A stretch of DNA of 13,287 nucleotides from JANWHZ01 sp035758575 (lineage in GTDB: Bacteria > Patescibacteriota > Saccharimonadia > Saccharimonadales > UBA4665), in the NCBI GenBank assembly GCA_035758575.1, contig DASTXH010000073.1, forward strand, positions 1 through 13,287. Direction: 5' to 3'. A program made the translations under genes and the position numbers. Below the pieces are notes generated by a model. The model saw only the letters and a program-made list of their open reading frames with translations, searched no databases and was not told the origin of the DNA. This document shows positions 1 through 7,153 of the stretch, piece after piece. Position 1 is the stretch's first letter; each line of letters opens with the position of its first letter.

Positions 1-137
1 GTTGTCGGTTATTACAACAAAGCCGCCGGGAAGGTTCCGCATGCCGGATAACCACCGGTGCACCGTAGCACCTCAGTGTACTACCAGGCTATCACTGCAC
101 TTGCAGCCGTGTTGGCCATGCGGAGCGTACCCGGCGT
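1..137. other. Gene-free leader of the left intergenic region
   Basis: No convincing gene is visible here. The short open frames have no ribosome binding site and run into the hairpin repeat that follows. Several short inverted repeats are present: GTTGT/ACAAC spanning 1-18 and GGTGC/GCACC spanning 57-72. This stretch may therefore continue the structured element beginning near 138, but I could not match it to copy 2 because copy 2 is cut off by the window end. Confidence 0.4.
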
Positions 138-234
138 CAGCTGTTGTGGCAGCGACAATTTCCTTCGGCGGCTCGGCTTGTCTGAGGCGCTAACTCGCCG
201 AGTCCCGAGCCGATTGTCGCTGTGACAACTGCTG
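138..234. repeat. Long imperfect inverted repeat (stem) within copy 1
   Basis: Arm 138-159 is complementary to 213-234 over 22 positions, with two mismatches and one G-T pair. The loop side carries a second stem, 169-176 with 205-212 (8 perfect pairs), and a small inner one, 186-189 with 196-199. This could fold as a cruciform or an RNA three-part stem. The corresponding part of copy 2 is truncated at the window edge. Confidence 0.7.
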
Positions 235-413
235 CCCGAGGACGGGGGAGCTCGGCCTAGCGTTTTGCCTACTTTTCCGCGATGCGAAAAGTAGGTGGCT
301 TGGTTCTTGGCCAGACAAGAACAAGACAGAAGAAACAGCAGAGACAACAAGGAGCACGCTGTGCCTGGCGGCACAGCGGAGTATGAGGCTGAAATGTGAA
401 ATAGCGTGAAAAC
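138..413 (-). repeat. Multi-hairpin repeat element, copy 1
   Basis: Read on the minus strand (413 to 138) this element matches, block by block, the plus strand from 13011 to the window end. Shared blocks are 396-413 (GTTTTCACG..ATTTCAC), 327-339 (GCTGTTTCTTCTG, identical) and 253-266 (AAAACGCTAGGCCG, identical). Hairpins are 357-378 (9-bp stem, TGGC loop), 303-322 (7-bp stem, TCTGGC loop on the minus strand) and 268-295 (10-bp stem, loop containing CATCGC). A long distal stem pairs 138-159 with 213-234, with 169-176/205-212 inside it. It starts just after the terminator of the minus-strand gene train. It may be a structured non-coding RNA, a 3'-processing or terminator array, or a dispersed DNA repeat. 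The sequence does not decide which, and no transposase is nearby. The strand given is the one matching copy 2. Confidence 0.75.
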
Positions 414-418
414 AATGA

Positions 419-446
419 AAAACAGCCGGGGTGGTCCGGCTGTTTT
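419..446 (-). terminator. Rho-independent terminator of the minus-strand gene train
   Basis: An 11-bp perfect stem (419-429 with 436-446) has a six-base loop, GGTGGT on the plus strand. The stem core is CAGCCGG/CCGGCTG, flanked by A and T runs on both sides. Read on the minus strand it sits 17 nt after the YtxH-family stop codon and ends in a T tract, as expected for an intrinsic terminator. The A/T symmetry would let it also work on the plus strand, but no plus-strand gene leads into it. Confidence 0.85.
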
Positions 447-463
447 CGTTGCGCAGTGTACGG

Positions 464-865
464 TTACTTCCTGAGATATGCCTTGAGGTGATCAAGCGCC
501 TCGGTAGCCTGTGTGACCGCGTCTTTCAGGTCTTCATCGTCAGCGTCACCTTCGTGGATAGCGCTCAGGACTTCACGCGCCTTGTCGCGGGCCATCTTAC
601 CCTTTTCAACCAATTCGTCCATTTCCTTGCGGGCTCGGTCGCCCAGTTTCTCGCCTTGCTTCTTCAGGTCTTCAATAAGATCGCTCAGCTCAGCAAGCGT
701 CTTCTTCAGCTGCTTTTCGGCCTGACTGACGCCTTTTTGTGCCGCATCCTTAATATCTTCACGCGTTTCTTTGCCTGATTGCGGGGCAGTCAGAATGCCC
801 GCCAAATACCCAACGGCAGCAGCAATGCCTGCAAACAGCGCAAACTTCTTAAGTGATTTACCCAT
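464..865 (-). CDS. YtxH-family membrane-anchored protein
   Basis: This 133-aa protein has one N-terminal hydrophobic segment (about residues 6-26) followed directly by the family hallmark LTAPQSGKETREDI (about 25-38). The remainder is highly charged, predicted helical or coiled-coil, rich in Lys, Glu and Asp. YtxH-family proteins (Pfam YtxH, general-stress or gas-vesicle-like annotations) share this layout. The biochemical role is unknown, and an envelope or stress function is inferred from relatives. The ATG at 863-865 is preceded by AGGG and AAGGGG. The gap to the preceding small membrane gene is 18 nt, so the two are surely co-transcribed. It is the last gene of the train, and a strong terminator follows its stop. 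Confidence 0.85.
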   Translation of the reverse strand: MGKSLKKFALFAGIAAAVGYLAGILTAPQSGKETREDIKDAAQKGVSQAEKQLKKTLAELSDLIEDLKKQGEKLGDRARKEMDELVEKGKMARDKAREVLSAIHEGDADDEDLKDAVTQATEALDHLKAYLRK

Positions 866-883
866 AGACCCTAATCCCCTTCC

Positions 884-1138
884 TTACGACTTATGCATTT
901 TATCTACCGCGCGCACGATGTTGCCGATGACCTTGAAGAATGCAAGCGGCCCGCTGGCGTTTCGCAGCATCTCCGCGGCCTCACCGGCAGTCTCTACTAC
1001 CTGTTCTGCCTTTTCAACAATTCGGCGTACGGCTTGCAGCAATTTGGCAATCAGCACCAACACCACGACGCCAACTATGAGAAAGAGACTAAGCGTCGTA
1101 GAGAGTATGATAACCAGGATCGATTCGGCGTTATGCAT
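884..1138 (-). CDS. Small membrane protein, DUF948/YtxG-like
   Basis: This 84-aa protein has a long N-terminal transmembrane helix (about residues 5-33, rich in Val, Leu and Ile). An amphipathic helical stretch follows (LLQAVRRIVEKAEQVVETAGEAAEML, about 33-58) and then a short basic C terminus. The arrangement resembles DUF948 proteins such as YtxG. In Bacillus ytxG lies next to ytxH, and here the next gene encodes a YtxH-family protein, which supports the assignment by context. The ATG is preceded by AAAGGTGAT at good spacing. A TATAGT box (1160-1165, minus strand) ends 21 nt upstream of the start and could serve as a local promoter. Sequence similarity to DUF948 is only suggestive. Confidence 0.7.
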   Translation of the reverse strand: MHNAESILVIILSTTLSLFLIVGVVVLVLIAKLLQAVRRIVEKAEQVVETAGEAAEMLRNASGPLAFFKVIGNIVRAVDKMHKS

Positions 1139-1158
1139 ATATCACCTTTTACCTTATG

Positions 1159-1177
1159 CACTATAGTGTAGTACTAC
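1159..1177. promoter_or_regulatory. Two fused 10-bp palindromes over a TATAGT box
   Basis: CACTATAGTG (1159-1168) and GTAGTACTAC (1168-1177) are both perfect palindromes and share one base. They lie across the end of the upstream galU gene and over a possible -10 (TATAGT, minus strand) for the YtxG/YtxH-like pair. This layout could be an operator or a weak structured junction. There is no clear -35 and no regulator gene nearby. Low confidence. Confidence 0.3.
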
Positions 1178-2058
1178 TTGAGCTTTTTACGCAAATATGC
1201 CGTAAGCTCATCTGATATATCGGGGTTCTTCAGCGCAAAGTCGAATACAGTTTTGAGGTACTCTAGCTTGTTGCCGGCATCGTAATAGGTGCCGTTGGCG
1301 ATCTCAAGCGCGAAGAATGGATGACCTTCATCAATCATGCGCTGCATAGCACCCTGGATTTTCAACTCATCAGAACCATCATATTCGGCAACGATCTGGT
1401 CGACGTACTCCAAAATGTCATGCGTAAACAAGTAGCCACTCACGCTGGCCAGATTTGATGGCGCTTTGGCCTTACCGGGCTTCTCGACGATAGTAGTCAT
1501 TTTGATCATACCGTCTCCAGCTTGGTCCCCTGCAACGATACCGTAGCGGTCGTACGCCTCATCGCTTTCGGCTCGCACGCACGACACAATGGAGCCGCCA
1601 GTCTTTGTATAGGCATCAATCATCTGGCGGAAACGGCTGGGCGAGGCATCGATGAAGTCATCGCCCCAGGCGTAGATGAACGGCTCATGGTTGATAAGAT
1701 GCTTGGCATAAATAAGGGGTGCGGCGTTCCCAAGCGCTTGCTTTTGGCGCACATATACGAAGTTGGCCATATCGGATATCTTGCGAAGTTTTTCTAGCTG
1801 TTCCATCTTGCCGCTGGCAGTGAGTGCGGCAGTCAGTTCGGCACTTGGCACATCGAAGTGGTCTTCAATAGGGCGTTTGGAGTAGTTGCTGACGATGATG
1901 ATGTCCTCGATGCCGGCCTCTACCAGTTCCTCTACGACCCGCTGGATGATAGGCTTGTCCACCAGCGGCAGCATCTCTTTTGGCATGGCCTTGGTCTGCG
2001 GCAAGAAACGGGTGCCGAACCCGGCGGCGGCTATCACGGCTTTTCTGACTTTTTTCAT
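1174..2058 (-). CDS. galU: UTP-glucose-1-phosphate uridylyltransferase (GalU-type), first paralogue by position
   Basis: The 294-aa length is normal for bacterial GalU. The reaction is UTP + glucose-1-phosphate to UDP-glucose + PPi, feeding envelope glycan synthesis. The nucleotide-binding signature AAGFGTRFLPQTKAMPKEML lies at residues 11-30. A RQKQALG motif is at 104-110, GDD (metal/sugar-phosphate site) at 132-134 and VEKP at 191-194, followed by the conserved NLASVSGYLF. All expected residues appear present, so it is probably active. Its ATG overlaps the TGA of the upstream paralogue (ATGA, 2055-2058), and GGAGAG lies just before the start, which indicates translational coupling. The exact sugar specificity (glucose or another hexose, UTP or dTTP) cannot be set from sequence alone. 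Confidence 0.9.
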   Translation of the reverse strand: MKKVRKAVIAAAGFGTRFLPQTKAMPKEMLPLVDKPIIQRVVEELVEAGIEDIIIVSNYSKRPIEDHFDVPSAELTAALTASGKMEQLEKLRKISDMANFVYVRQKQALGNAAPLIYAKHLINHEPFIYAWGDDFIDASPSRFRQMIDAYTKTGGSIVSCVRAESDEAYDRYGIVAGDQAGDGMIKMTTIVEKPGKAKAPSNLASVSGYLFTHDILEYVDQIVAEYDGSDELKIQGAMQRMIDEGHPFFALEIANGTYYDAGNKLEYLKTVFDFALKNPDISDELTAYLRKKLK

Positions 2059-2960
2059 GGTCTGCTCTCCTTTATAAAATCATGCAAAAAATCCATAAAC
2101 GCTGTACCGATTTCTGGATGGCGCGCGGCCATAGCCACGCATGTTTTCATATACTCCAGCTTTTTTCCGGTATCGAAGTACTGGGCATCTTTGATCTCAC
2201 GGGCGATTACCGGCTTGTTGTGTGCCAACATGCGGTCGAATGCGCTATTAAAGAACAGCTCTCTGCCGGCAGGCAGTTCCGCCTTGGCCTGCTCCAAATA
2301 TGGCAATACCTCTGGCGTTACGATAAAACCGCCGATGGAGGCAAGATTACCTGGCGCACGATCCTTGCCTGGTTTTTCTATCATCGCCCGCACACGTACT
2401 TCGCCCGGATGTACCTCGGTTCCGTCCATGTACGCATAGGCAAGGTAATCTTCCGGCGCGGTCCGCACCTGGCAGGCAATCACCGGCGCTCCGTGCCGTT
2501 GGTACGCTTCTAACATTTGCACATAGCTATTCTCTTTGGCTATGAAAAAATCGTCGGCAAAGGTGTAGATAAACGGTTCATCGCCAATATACGGCGCCGC
2601 GCATAGTACCGGCGTACCCGTGCCGTATACGCCCTGCTGTTCGATAAAAGTGATACGAGCAATGTGCTGCAGACCGTCTAGCTGCGCGCGCAGTGCCTGC
2701 TTGTTGGCGTCACCACCCTCAAGCAATGCGGCTAGCCCTGGCTCGGTAGGACCGAAATAGTCGGCAATGTCGGTCTTGTGCGGCATGGTCACAATAATGA
2801 TGTTGCTGATGCCGGCTTCAACAAGCTCCTCGATAACCACCTGGATGATAGGCTTATCTACCAGGGGCAGCATTTCCTTGGAAATCGCCTTGGTGATAGG
2901 CAGCATGCGCGTGCCGAACCCGGCGGCGGGAATAACAGCAGTACGGACAGCTTGCGCCAT
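2055..2960 (-). CDS. GalU-type nucleotidyltransferase, second, divergent paralogue
   Basis: This 301-aa protein belongs to the same family as its downstream neighbour. The signature AAGFGTRMLPITKAISKEML (residues 12-31) has Ser where the neighbour has Pro. The otherwise conserved GDD is ADD (135-137), and the RQ..ALG motif is replaced by EQQGVYGTG (107-115). IEKPGKDRAPGNLAS (194-208) is intact. These changes suggest a shifted substrate or regulatory role, perhaps comparable to GalF beside GalU, which is inference. I chose the ATG at 2958-2960, 4 nt after the gatB stop. A TTG at 2973-2975 would add five residues and overlap gatB. It is tightly linked to gatB and overlaps the next galU by 4 nt, so all three are one transcript. 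Confidence 0.85.
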   Translation of the reverse strand: MAQAVRTAVIPAAGFGTRMLPITKAISKEMLPLVDKPIIQVVIEELVEAGISNIIIVTMPHKTDIADYFGPTEPGLAALLEGGDANKQALRAQLDGLQHIARITFIEQQGVYGTGTPVLCAAPYIGDEPFIYTFADDFFIAKENSYVQMLEAYQRHGAPVIACQVRTAPEDYLAYAYMDGTEVHPGEVRVRAMIEKPGKDRAPGNLASIGGFIVTPEVLPYLEQAKAELPAGRELFFNSAFDRMLAHNKPVIAREIKDAQYFDTGKKLEYMKTCVAMAARHPEIGTAFMDFLHDFIKESRP

Positions 2961-2964
2961 AGCC

Positions 2965-4398
2965 CTACAGCCCAAGTTGTTTTTTGATGAGCTGTTGGGC
3001 GAGGCCGGGATTGGCTTTGCCCATAGACGCCTTCATCACCTGGCCCACCAGGAAGCCGATGGCTTTCATTTCGCCGTTCTTCACGTCCTCGGCGGCCTTG
3101 GCATTTTCGCTTAGGACTTTTTCGACTATCTTGGCTATTTCGCCTTCATCCGATACCTGGAGCAGGCCAAGCCTCTGGGCGGCGTCGCGCGGCATTTCGT
3201 CGCTACCCGCCATGGCCTCACGGATAGCTTTCGCGGCAGAGGTACTTACTTCACGGGCGTCAATCATAGCAGAAAGGAGACTATCGCGCCGCGTATCCAC
3301 CCATCCGGTTTCGAGTAACCAGAAAACAGCACGACGGGCGGCTGCAGCGCCGCTGGTATCAAGGATTTCCAGAACACACAAAACGTCCTTCGGTTCGCGG
3401 TCCAATACATCCTCCACCACTTTTTCATCGATATCGATGCTTTGCAAACGCGCACGCACGGCGTCGGGCAGAACGGGCATACTGTCCGCAATCTCCTGTA
3501 CGTATGCCTCGTCTAATACTACCGGCGGCAAGTCGGGGTCGGGCATGTAGCGGTAGTCGTGGGCTTCTTCTTTGGTGCGCTGGGTAAATGTGCGCAGTTT
3601 CGCGTCGTCCCAGCCGCGTGTTTCCTGCACGATGGCCTCGCCTTTTTCGAGCAGTTCTATCTGGCGGTCTACTTCGTACTCGATAGCTTTTTCGATACTG
3701 CGGAAGCTGTTGAGGTTCTTGGTTTCGGTGCGGGTGCCCAGTTTGAGCGGGTCTTTGCTGACGCTGACATTTACGTCGAAGCGCATCTGGCCCAAGTACA
3801 GATCGCAGTCACTGACATCGGCATATTTCATGCGCAGGAACAGTTCGCGGGCGTAGGCCTTGGCTACGGCCGCTGAGTGCATATCTGGTTCGGAGATAAT
3901 TTCAAGCAAGGGCGTACCGGCACGGTTGAGGTCAACCAGGCTGTAGTCGGTGCCGGCGGGGTGGGTACTTTTGCCAGCGTCTTCCTCGATGTGCGCCCGG
4001 GTAATGCCGATACACATGATGCGGCGTTCTTTGGTGGCTTCATCTACCATAGGCACGTCGATGGAACCGCCGGTGATGATAGGCTCGTCGTACTGGGATA
4101 TCTGGTAGCCTTTTGGCAGGTCAGGGTAAAAGTAGTGCTTGCGGTCGAACTTGCTGAATAAAGCCGGTTTTGTACCCAACGCAAACGCTGCGCGGGCAGC
4201 CAAGCGCACCGCCTCGCGGTTGAGCACGGGCAATGCGCCCGGCAGGCCAAAACAGATGTGACTCACCAGTGTGTTCGGCTCGGCATCGCGTGCATCGTTG
4301 TCTACGGCGGCAAACAGCTTGGTCTTGGTCTTCAGCTGAACGTGGCATTCTATGCCGATGGTAACGGTGTAGGCTTCGCGGGTTTTTGGATCAATCAT
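2965..4398 (-). CDS. gatB: Asp/Glu-tRNA amidotransferase subunit B
   Basis: At 477 aa this is full length for GatB, the tRNA-binding kinase subunit of GatCAB. It phosphorylates the side chain of Glu-tRNA(Gln) or Asp-tRNA(Asn), so that ammonia released by GatA can convert it to Gln- or Asn-tRNA. The N-terminal catalytic cradle starts with TIGIECHVQLKTKTKLF (13-29). The family signature FDRKHYFYPDLPKGYQISQ spans 84-102. The C-terminal helical and YqeY-like tail ends with GFLVGQVMKASMGKANP, a typical GatB C terminus. The ATG (4396-4398) overlaps the stop of the preceding HEPN-like gene by 8 nt. The start codon is unambiguous because the N terminus aligns with the family. Confidence 0.96.
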   Translation of the reverse strand: MIDPKTREAYTVTIGIECHVQLKTKTKLFAAVDNDARDAEPNTLVSHICFGLPGALPVLNREAVRLAARAAFALGTKPALFSKFDRKHYFYPDLPKGYQISQYDEPIITGGSIDVPMVDEATKERRIMCIGITRAHIEEDAGKSTHPAGTDYSLVDLNRAGTPLLEIISEPDMHSAAVAKAYARELFLRMKYADVSDCDLYLGQMRFDVNVSVSKDPLKLGTRTETKNLNSFRSIEKAIEYEVDRQIELLEKGEAIVQETRGWDDAKLRTFTQRTKEEAHDYRYMPDPDLPPVVLDEAYVQEIADSMPVLPDAVRARLQSIDIDEKVVEDVLDREPKDVLCVLEILDTSGAAAARRAVFWLLETGWVDTRRDSLLSAMIDAREVSTSAAKAIREAMAGSDEMPRDAAQRLGLLQVSDEGEIAKIVEKVLSENAKAAEDVKNGEMKAIGFLVGQVMKASMGKANPGLAQQLIKKQLGL

Positions 4399-4822
4399 GG
4401 CGTAATGCTCCCAAATCTTTCAGCGCCTGGCGGAAACCGCGCAGCGCGGCTTGTATATCGTCTTGCTTCAGCTTGTCTACTTCTTCATGGACAACGCGGT
4501 TACGCAGCTTGTGGCCAAACCATACGCCGTCATTATCGCTCAAGCGGCGTTGGGCTACTACCAGACGCTCGCCCATCGTCTTGCCCTTCATGCGGGATTT
4601 CTTCAGGGCTTCATCGAGTAACTTATCGGCATTGATAACCGCCAGCGGCCAGGTAGTTTTGGCGTTACACAGCTTTTGGACGTCCTGCCAGCGGCGCGTG
4701 AACTTGGCAGTGTCGAGCTTCGGCGCGCGCAAACGGCGCTGGATGCGCAGAACGAGCAACAGGAAAAGGAGGGCGACGATTACGAGGCCGCTTCCTAGAA
4801 TGATGCGGGTGAGATTAGGCAT
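4391..4822 (-). CDS. Membrane-anchored HEPN-like protein inside the gat operon
   Basis: This 143-aa protein has one transmembrane helix at residues about 7-26 (hydrophobic, then a basic RIQRRLR stop-transfer). A soluble, all-helical domain follows. Conserved-looking blocks are WPLAVINADKLLDEALKK (58-75), KGKTMGERL (79-87) and WFGHKLRNRVVHEE (101-114). RNRVVH (107-112) fits the R-x4-H motif of HEPN domains, many of which are RNases or nucleic-acid-binding. I infer HEPN-like; the function is unknown. The ATG at 4820-4822 has GAGGAA 7 nt upstream and overlaps the gatA stop by 8 nt. The stop overlaps gatB by 8 nt, so it is translationally coupled on both sides. A TTG further upstream is possible but lacks such a signal. 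Confidence 0.75.
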   Translation of the reverse strand: MPNLTRIILGSGLVIVALLFLLLVLRIQRRLRAPKLDTAKFTRRWQDVQKLCNAKTTWPLAVINADKLLDEALKKSRMKGKTMGERLVVAQRRLSDNDGVWFGHKLRNRVVHEEVDKLKQDDIQAALRGFRQALKDLGALRHD

Positions 4823-6254
4823 GCAGCAGTTCCTCTGTTTCTTTAGCAATACCCAAAAGTGCGCGGTCGGCCCGCTGCGGCGCCATAAGCTGCAGCCCTA
4901 CCGGCAAGCCTTGGCTGGTACCCGCGGGAATGCTAATGGCAGGCACGCCAACGAGGTTTACGGCCACCGTCATGATATCTGCGAGATACATTTGCAAAGG
5001 ATTATTCGCATTCTCGCCAATCTTGAAGGCGACACTGGGGGCCGTTGGCCCCAGCAAGTAATCTACGCCTTGAAAGGCGGCGTCAAACTCTTTCATAAGC
5101 TTCGTGCGCACCGTCTGTGCGCGTTTGTAGTATGCATCGTAATAACCACTGCTGAGCACGTAGGTGCCGACCATAATACGGCGCTTCGCTTCGGCACCAA
5201 AGCCATGGCCGCGTGCATGAGTGTAGCTTTCGTCCAGATCTTTGGCATCCGATGTGCTGAATGGATACCGCTGACCATCGTGACGGGCTAAGTTGCTGCT
5301 AAGCTCTGCAGGTACGACGATGTAGTATACCGCCAGCGCCATTGGCAGACTCGGCAGACTTACTTCTTCTATTTCGGCACCCGCCTTCTGTAGTTTCTCG
5401 ATAGCAGCATCGATAACACGCCGGACATCGGGCTCCAGGCCTTCACCCATATATTCCGAAATAACACCGATACGCTTACCGCGTAATTGTCCTGTCGGCA
5501 GATCACGGTAGCCGGCTGCATCACGTTCGATAGTGGTGCTGTCCAGCTCGTCCCGGCCGGCCATCACATGCATGACCAGCGCGGTGTCCTCTACGGTACG
5601 CGTCAGCGGGCCGATGGTATCGGTACTGCTGGCCATAGCGACTACACCGCTGCGCGAAACCAGGCCGTAGGTTGGTTTATAGCCGACGGCGCCGCAGTAG
5701 CTGGCAGGCAGACGGATAGAACCGCCCGTGTCCGTGCCGAGCGCGAATGGAGCCATATCCAGCATAACCGCGGCGGCAGAACCGCCGGATGAACCACCGG
5801 GGACGCGCGACGTATCGGCAGGGTTTTTCGTGGTAAAGAAATCGCTATTCTCGGTGCTGGAGCCGTGAGCGAACGCATCTAGGTTGGCCTTAGCAACACA
5901 AATGGCGCCCGCACGCTCCAGACGCTCGACGGCACTGGACTGGTACGGCGCGTGAAAGCCGCGCAGCATATTGCTGGCGGCAGTTGTTTCGGCGCCAAAT
6001 ACCAGGAAGTTGTCCTTTGCTATAAACGGCACGCCGGCCAGCTCGCCGATCTGTTCGCCGCGTGCGGCTGCAGCGTCGATGTCTGCCGCCCGCTGGCGGG
6101 CACGCTCGGCGGTGGTGGCAATAATCGCACTATATTCTTTCTTAGCTTCAATGGTCTGCAGCGCTCGTTCAACTAGCTCTGTCGCTTTTAGCTCGCCGGC
6201 CCGTACCTTCCGGGCAATTTCAGCAATAGGCAGCCACCGGTTTGACTCGTCCAT
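4815..6254 (-). CDS. gatA: Asp/Glu-tRNA amidotransferase subunit A
   Basis: This 479-aa protein is the glutaminase subunit of GatCAB and a member of the amidase-signature family. It hydrolyses glutamine and channels ammonia to GatB. The Ser-cisSer-Lys triad is visible: Lys80 in GVPFIAKDNF, Ser155 in PGGSSGGSAA and Ser179 in GTDTGGSIRLP. The spacings of 75 and 24 residues match the family. The C terminus (VGVPAISIPAG..LPVGLQLMAP) is also typical. The ATG at 6252-6254 lies one base after the gatC stop. A TTG at 6261-6263 would add three residues and overlap gatC. The last 8 nt overlap the next gene. Presence of GatCAB implies that the organism makes Gln-tRNA and/or Asn-tRNA by transamidation. 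Confidence 0.96.
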   Translation of the reverse strand: MDESNRWLPIAEIARKVRAGELKATELVERALQTIEAKKEYSAIIATTAERARQRAADIDAAAARGEQIGELAGVPFIAKDNFLVFGAETTAASNMLRGFHAPYQSSAVERLERAGAICVAKANLDAFAHGSSTENSDFFTTKNPADTSRVPGGSSGGSAAAVMLDMAPFALGTDTGGSIRLPASYCGAVGYKPTYGLVSRSGVVAMASSTDTIGPLTRTVEDTALVMHVMAGRDELDSTTIERDAAGYRDLPTGQLRGKRIGVISEYMGEGLEPDVRRVIDAAIEKLQKAGAEIEEVSLPSLPMALAVYYIVVPAELSSNLARHDGQRYPFSTSDAKDLDESYTHARGHGFGAEAKRRIMVGTYVLSSGYYDAYYKRAQTVRTKLMKEFDAAFQGVDYLLGPTAPSVAFKIGENANNPLQMYLADIMTVAVNLVGVPAISIPAGTSQGLPVGLQLMAPQRADRALLGIAKETEELLHA

Positions 6255-6255
6255 A

Positions 6256-6549
6256 TTATCCAATCATCCTCTTCACTTTGATCTGGCGCTCCTGCATAGC
6301 TGGTACGTTCTTGAACAGGTCGTCCGGTGCATAGCCATAGTTTTTAACCTCGTCATCGCGCATAACATTGATAAGGCCGGTAACCTGGTTTGTCGGCTTG
6401 AGGTCGGTAATATCAACTGCCTGTAGCTGCTCGACGTACTGCAGGATGCTGCTGAGTTCCGCCCGGTATTTTTCTATTTCGTCGTCAGTCAGGTCCAGCC
6501 GGGCTAGCCGGGCCAACTTCAAGACATCCTCGCGTGTTAGTATACTCAT
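6256..6549 (-). CDS. gatC: Asp/Glu-tRNA amidotransferase subunit C
   Basis: This 97-aa protein is the small scaffold that wraps around GatA and stabilises the GatA-GatB pair. Typical features are LTREDVLKLARLARLDLTDDEI at the N terminus (written 4-23 as LTREDVLKLARLARLDLTDD), a helix with LSSILQYVEQLQAVD, and the R-D-D segment near 64-66 followed by an extended tail. Length is normal. There is no Shine-Dalgarno before the ATG, only an A-rich stretch. An extended -10 (TGATACAAT) ends 9 nt upstream, so the gat transcript probably starts almost at the start codon. The preceding gene ends 36 nt upstream. Confidence 0.95.
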   Translation of the reverse strand: MSILTREDVLKLARLARLDLTDDEIEKYRAELSSILQYVEQLQAVDITDLKPTNQVTGLINVMRDDEVKNYGYAPDDLFKNVPAMQERQIKVKRMIG

Positions 6550-6558
6550 TATTTTTTT

Positions 6559-6567
6559 ATTGTATCA
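6559..6567 (-). promoter_or_regulatory. Extended -10 promoter of the gat operon
   Basis: TGA-TACAAT on the minus strand fits the extended -10 form TGnTAnnnT and ends 9 nt before the gatC ATG. That predicts a leader of about 3 nt. No good -35 is visible, which is usual for extended -10 promoters. The same layout precedes uvrB and two other genes in this window. Confidence 0.6.
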
Positions 6568-6585
6568 GATGTTAGAAGTGGAGAG

Positions 6586-7137
6586 CTATGGCTTCAGGTA
6601 CGGCACACCAGGATATTGCTGTCGTATAGTATCAATTGTGGTCCCTTGAGCCAGCAACTCCGTAGGAGCTGCATAGAACTGCGGCGGGGCATCTTGGCCA
6701 TTCAGCAGAAGCCGCCCCATCGTAATGCGTGGGTCGCCGCTACCGCCACGCTTCCAGGCCACCTCCCGCCGCGTTTGGTCGTCTGTAGGCGTCCCAAAAA
6801 AGTCACTACCGTCTGCCATGTATCCGATGTGTCCGGTCGTACTGCTTTCAAAAGCAAATGCAACAGCCTGGATGCCCTGGCCGCTGGCGTTTGCGGCATC
6901 TATTGCCGTTACTCCTAGTTGCTTCCATGTTCTTCTGTCTTCTGTGGCTAGCGGGTCATGTTCCAACGTAGGCCAATTATCTGTCCCCTGCGTCAGCTCG
7001 ACTGTATTCCATTTGAGCTGTACGCCAACATCACCAAACCACTTTTGCCATTGGCTCGCAGCGTAGCCACCGCCCAATAACAACGTAGCCCCTGCTCCTG
7101 TAAGCCCTAGCATTTCACGACGGTTTAAATGTCTCAT
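6586..7137 (-). CDS. Putative exported protein with twin-arginine-like leader
   Basis: I do not recognise this 183-aa protein. The N terminus MRHLNRREMLGLTGAGATLLLGGG has a paired Arg at 6-7, then a hydrophobic Gly/Leu-rich stretch (about 10-25), which resembles a Tat or lipid-less secretion leader. The mature part is rich in Thr, Gly and Trp, with segments such as WNTVELTQGTDNWPTLEHDP and DPRITMGRLLLNGQDAPPQF. It has no Cys. The start is preceded by GAGGAGACAGGG at good spacing and lies 16 nt after the uvrB stop, so it is co-transcribed with uvrB. The link to DNA repair is positional only. It is probably a lineage-specific extracytoplasmic protein. Confidence 0.7.
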   Translation of the reverse strand: MRHLNRREMLGLTGAGATLLLGGGYAASQWQKWFGDVGVQLKWNTVELTQGTDNWPTLEHDPLATEDRRTWKQLGVTAIDAANASGQGIQAVAFAFESSTTGHIGYMADGSDFFGTPTDDQTRREVAWKRGGSGDPRITMGRLLLNGQDAPPQFYAAPTELLAQGTTIDTIRQQYPGVPYLKP

Positions 7138-7153
7138 GTCCCTGTCTCCTCAG

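Noticed and set aside
268..295. REP/BIME-type palindrome family
   Set aside because: The GTAG is inside the stem rather than at the foot of the hairpin, the surrounding blocks are conserved too, and no RAYT transposase gene is in the window.
81..495. Open frames on the minus strand across the left repeat element (97 and 101 aa)
   Set aside because: They run through the hairpins and the terminator, lack ribosome binding sites, and the conserved signal between copies is structural (paired changes), not codon-like.
2973..2975. TTG start for the upstream GalU paralogue
   Set aside because: It would add five non-family residues and overlap gatB; the ATG at 2958-2960 fits the family N terminus better.
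4386..5291. A 301-aa plus-strand open frame
   Set aside because: It is antisense to gatA, the HEPN-like gene and the gatB start, all of which have strong family evidence. Its composition is low-complexity Arg/Ser-rich, typical of a shadow frame.
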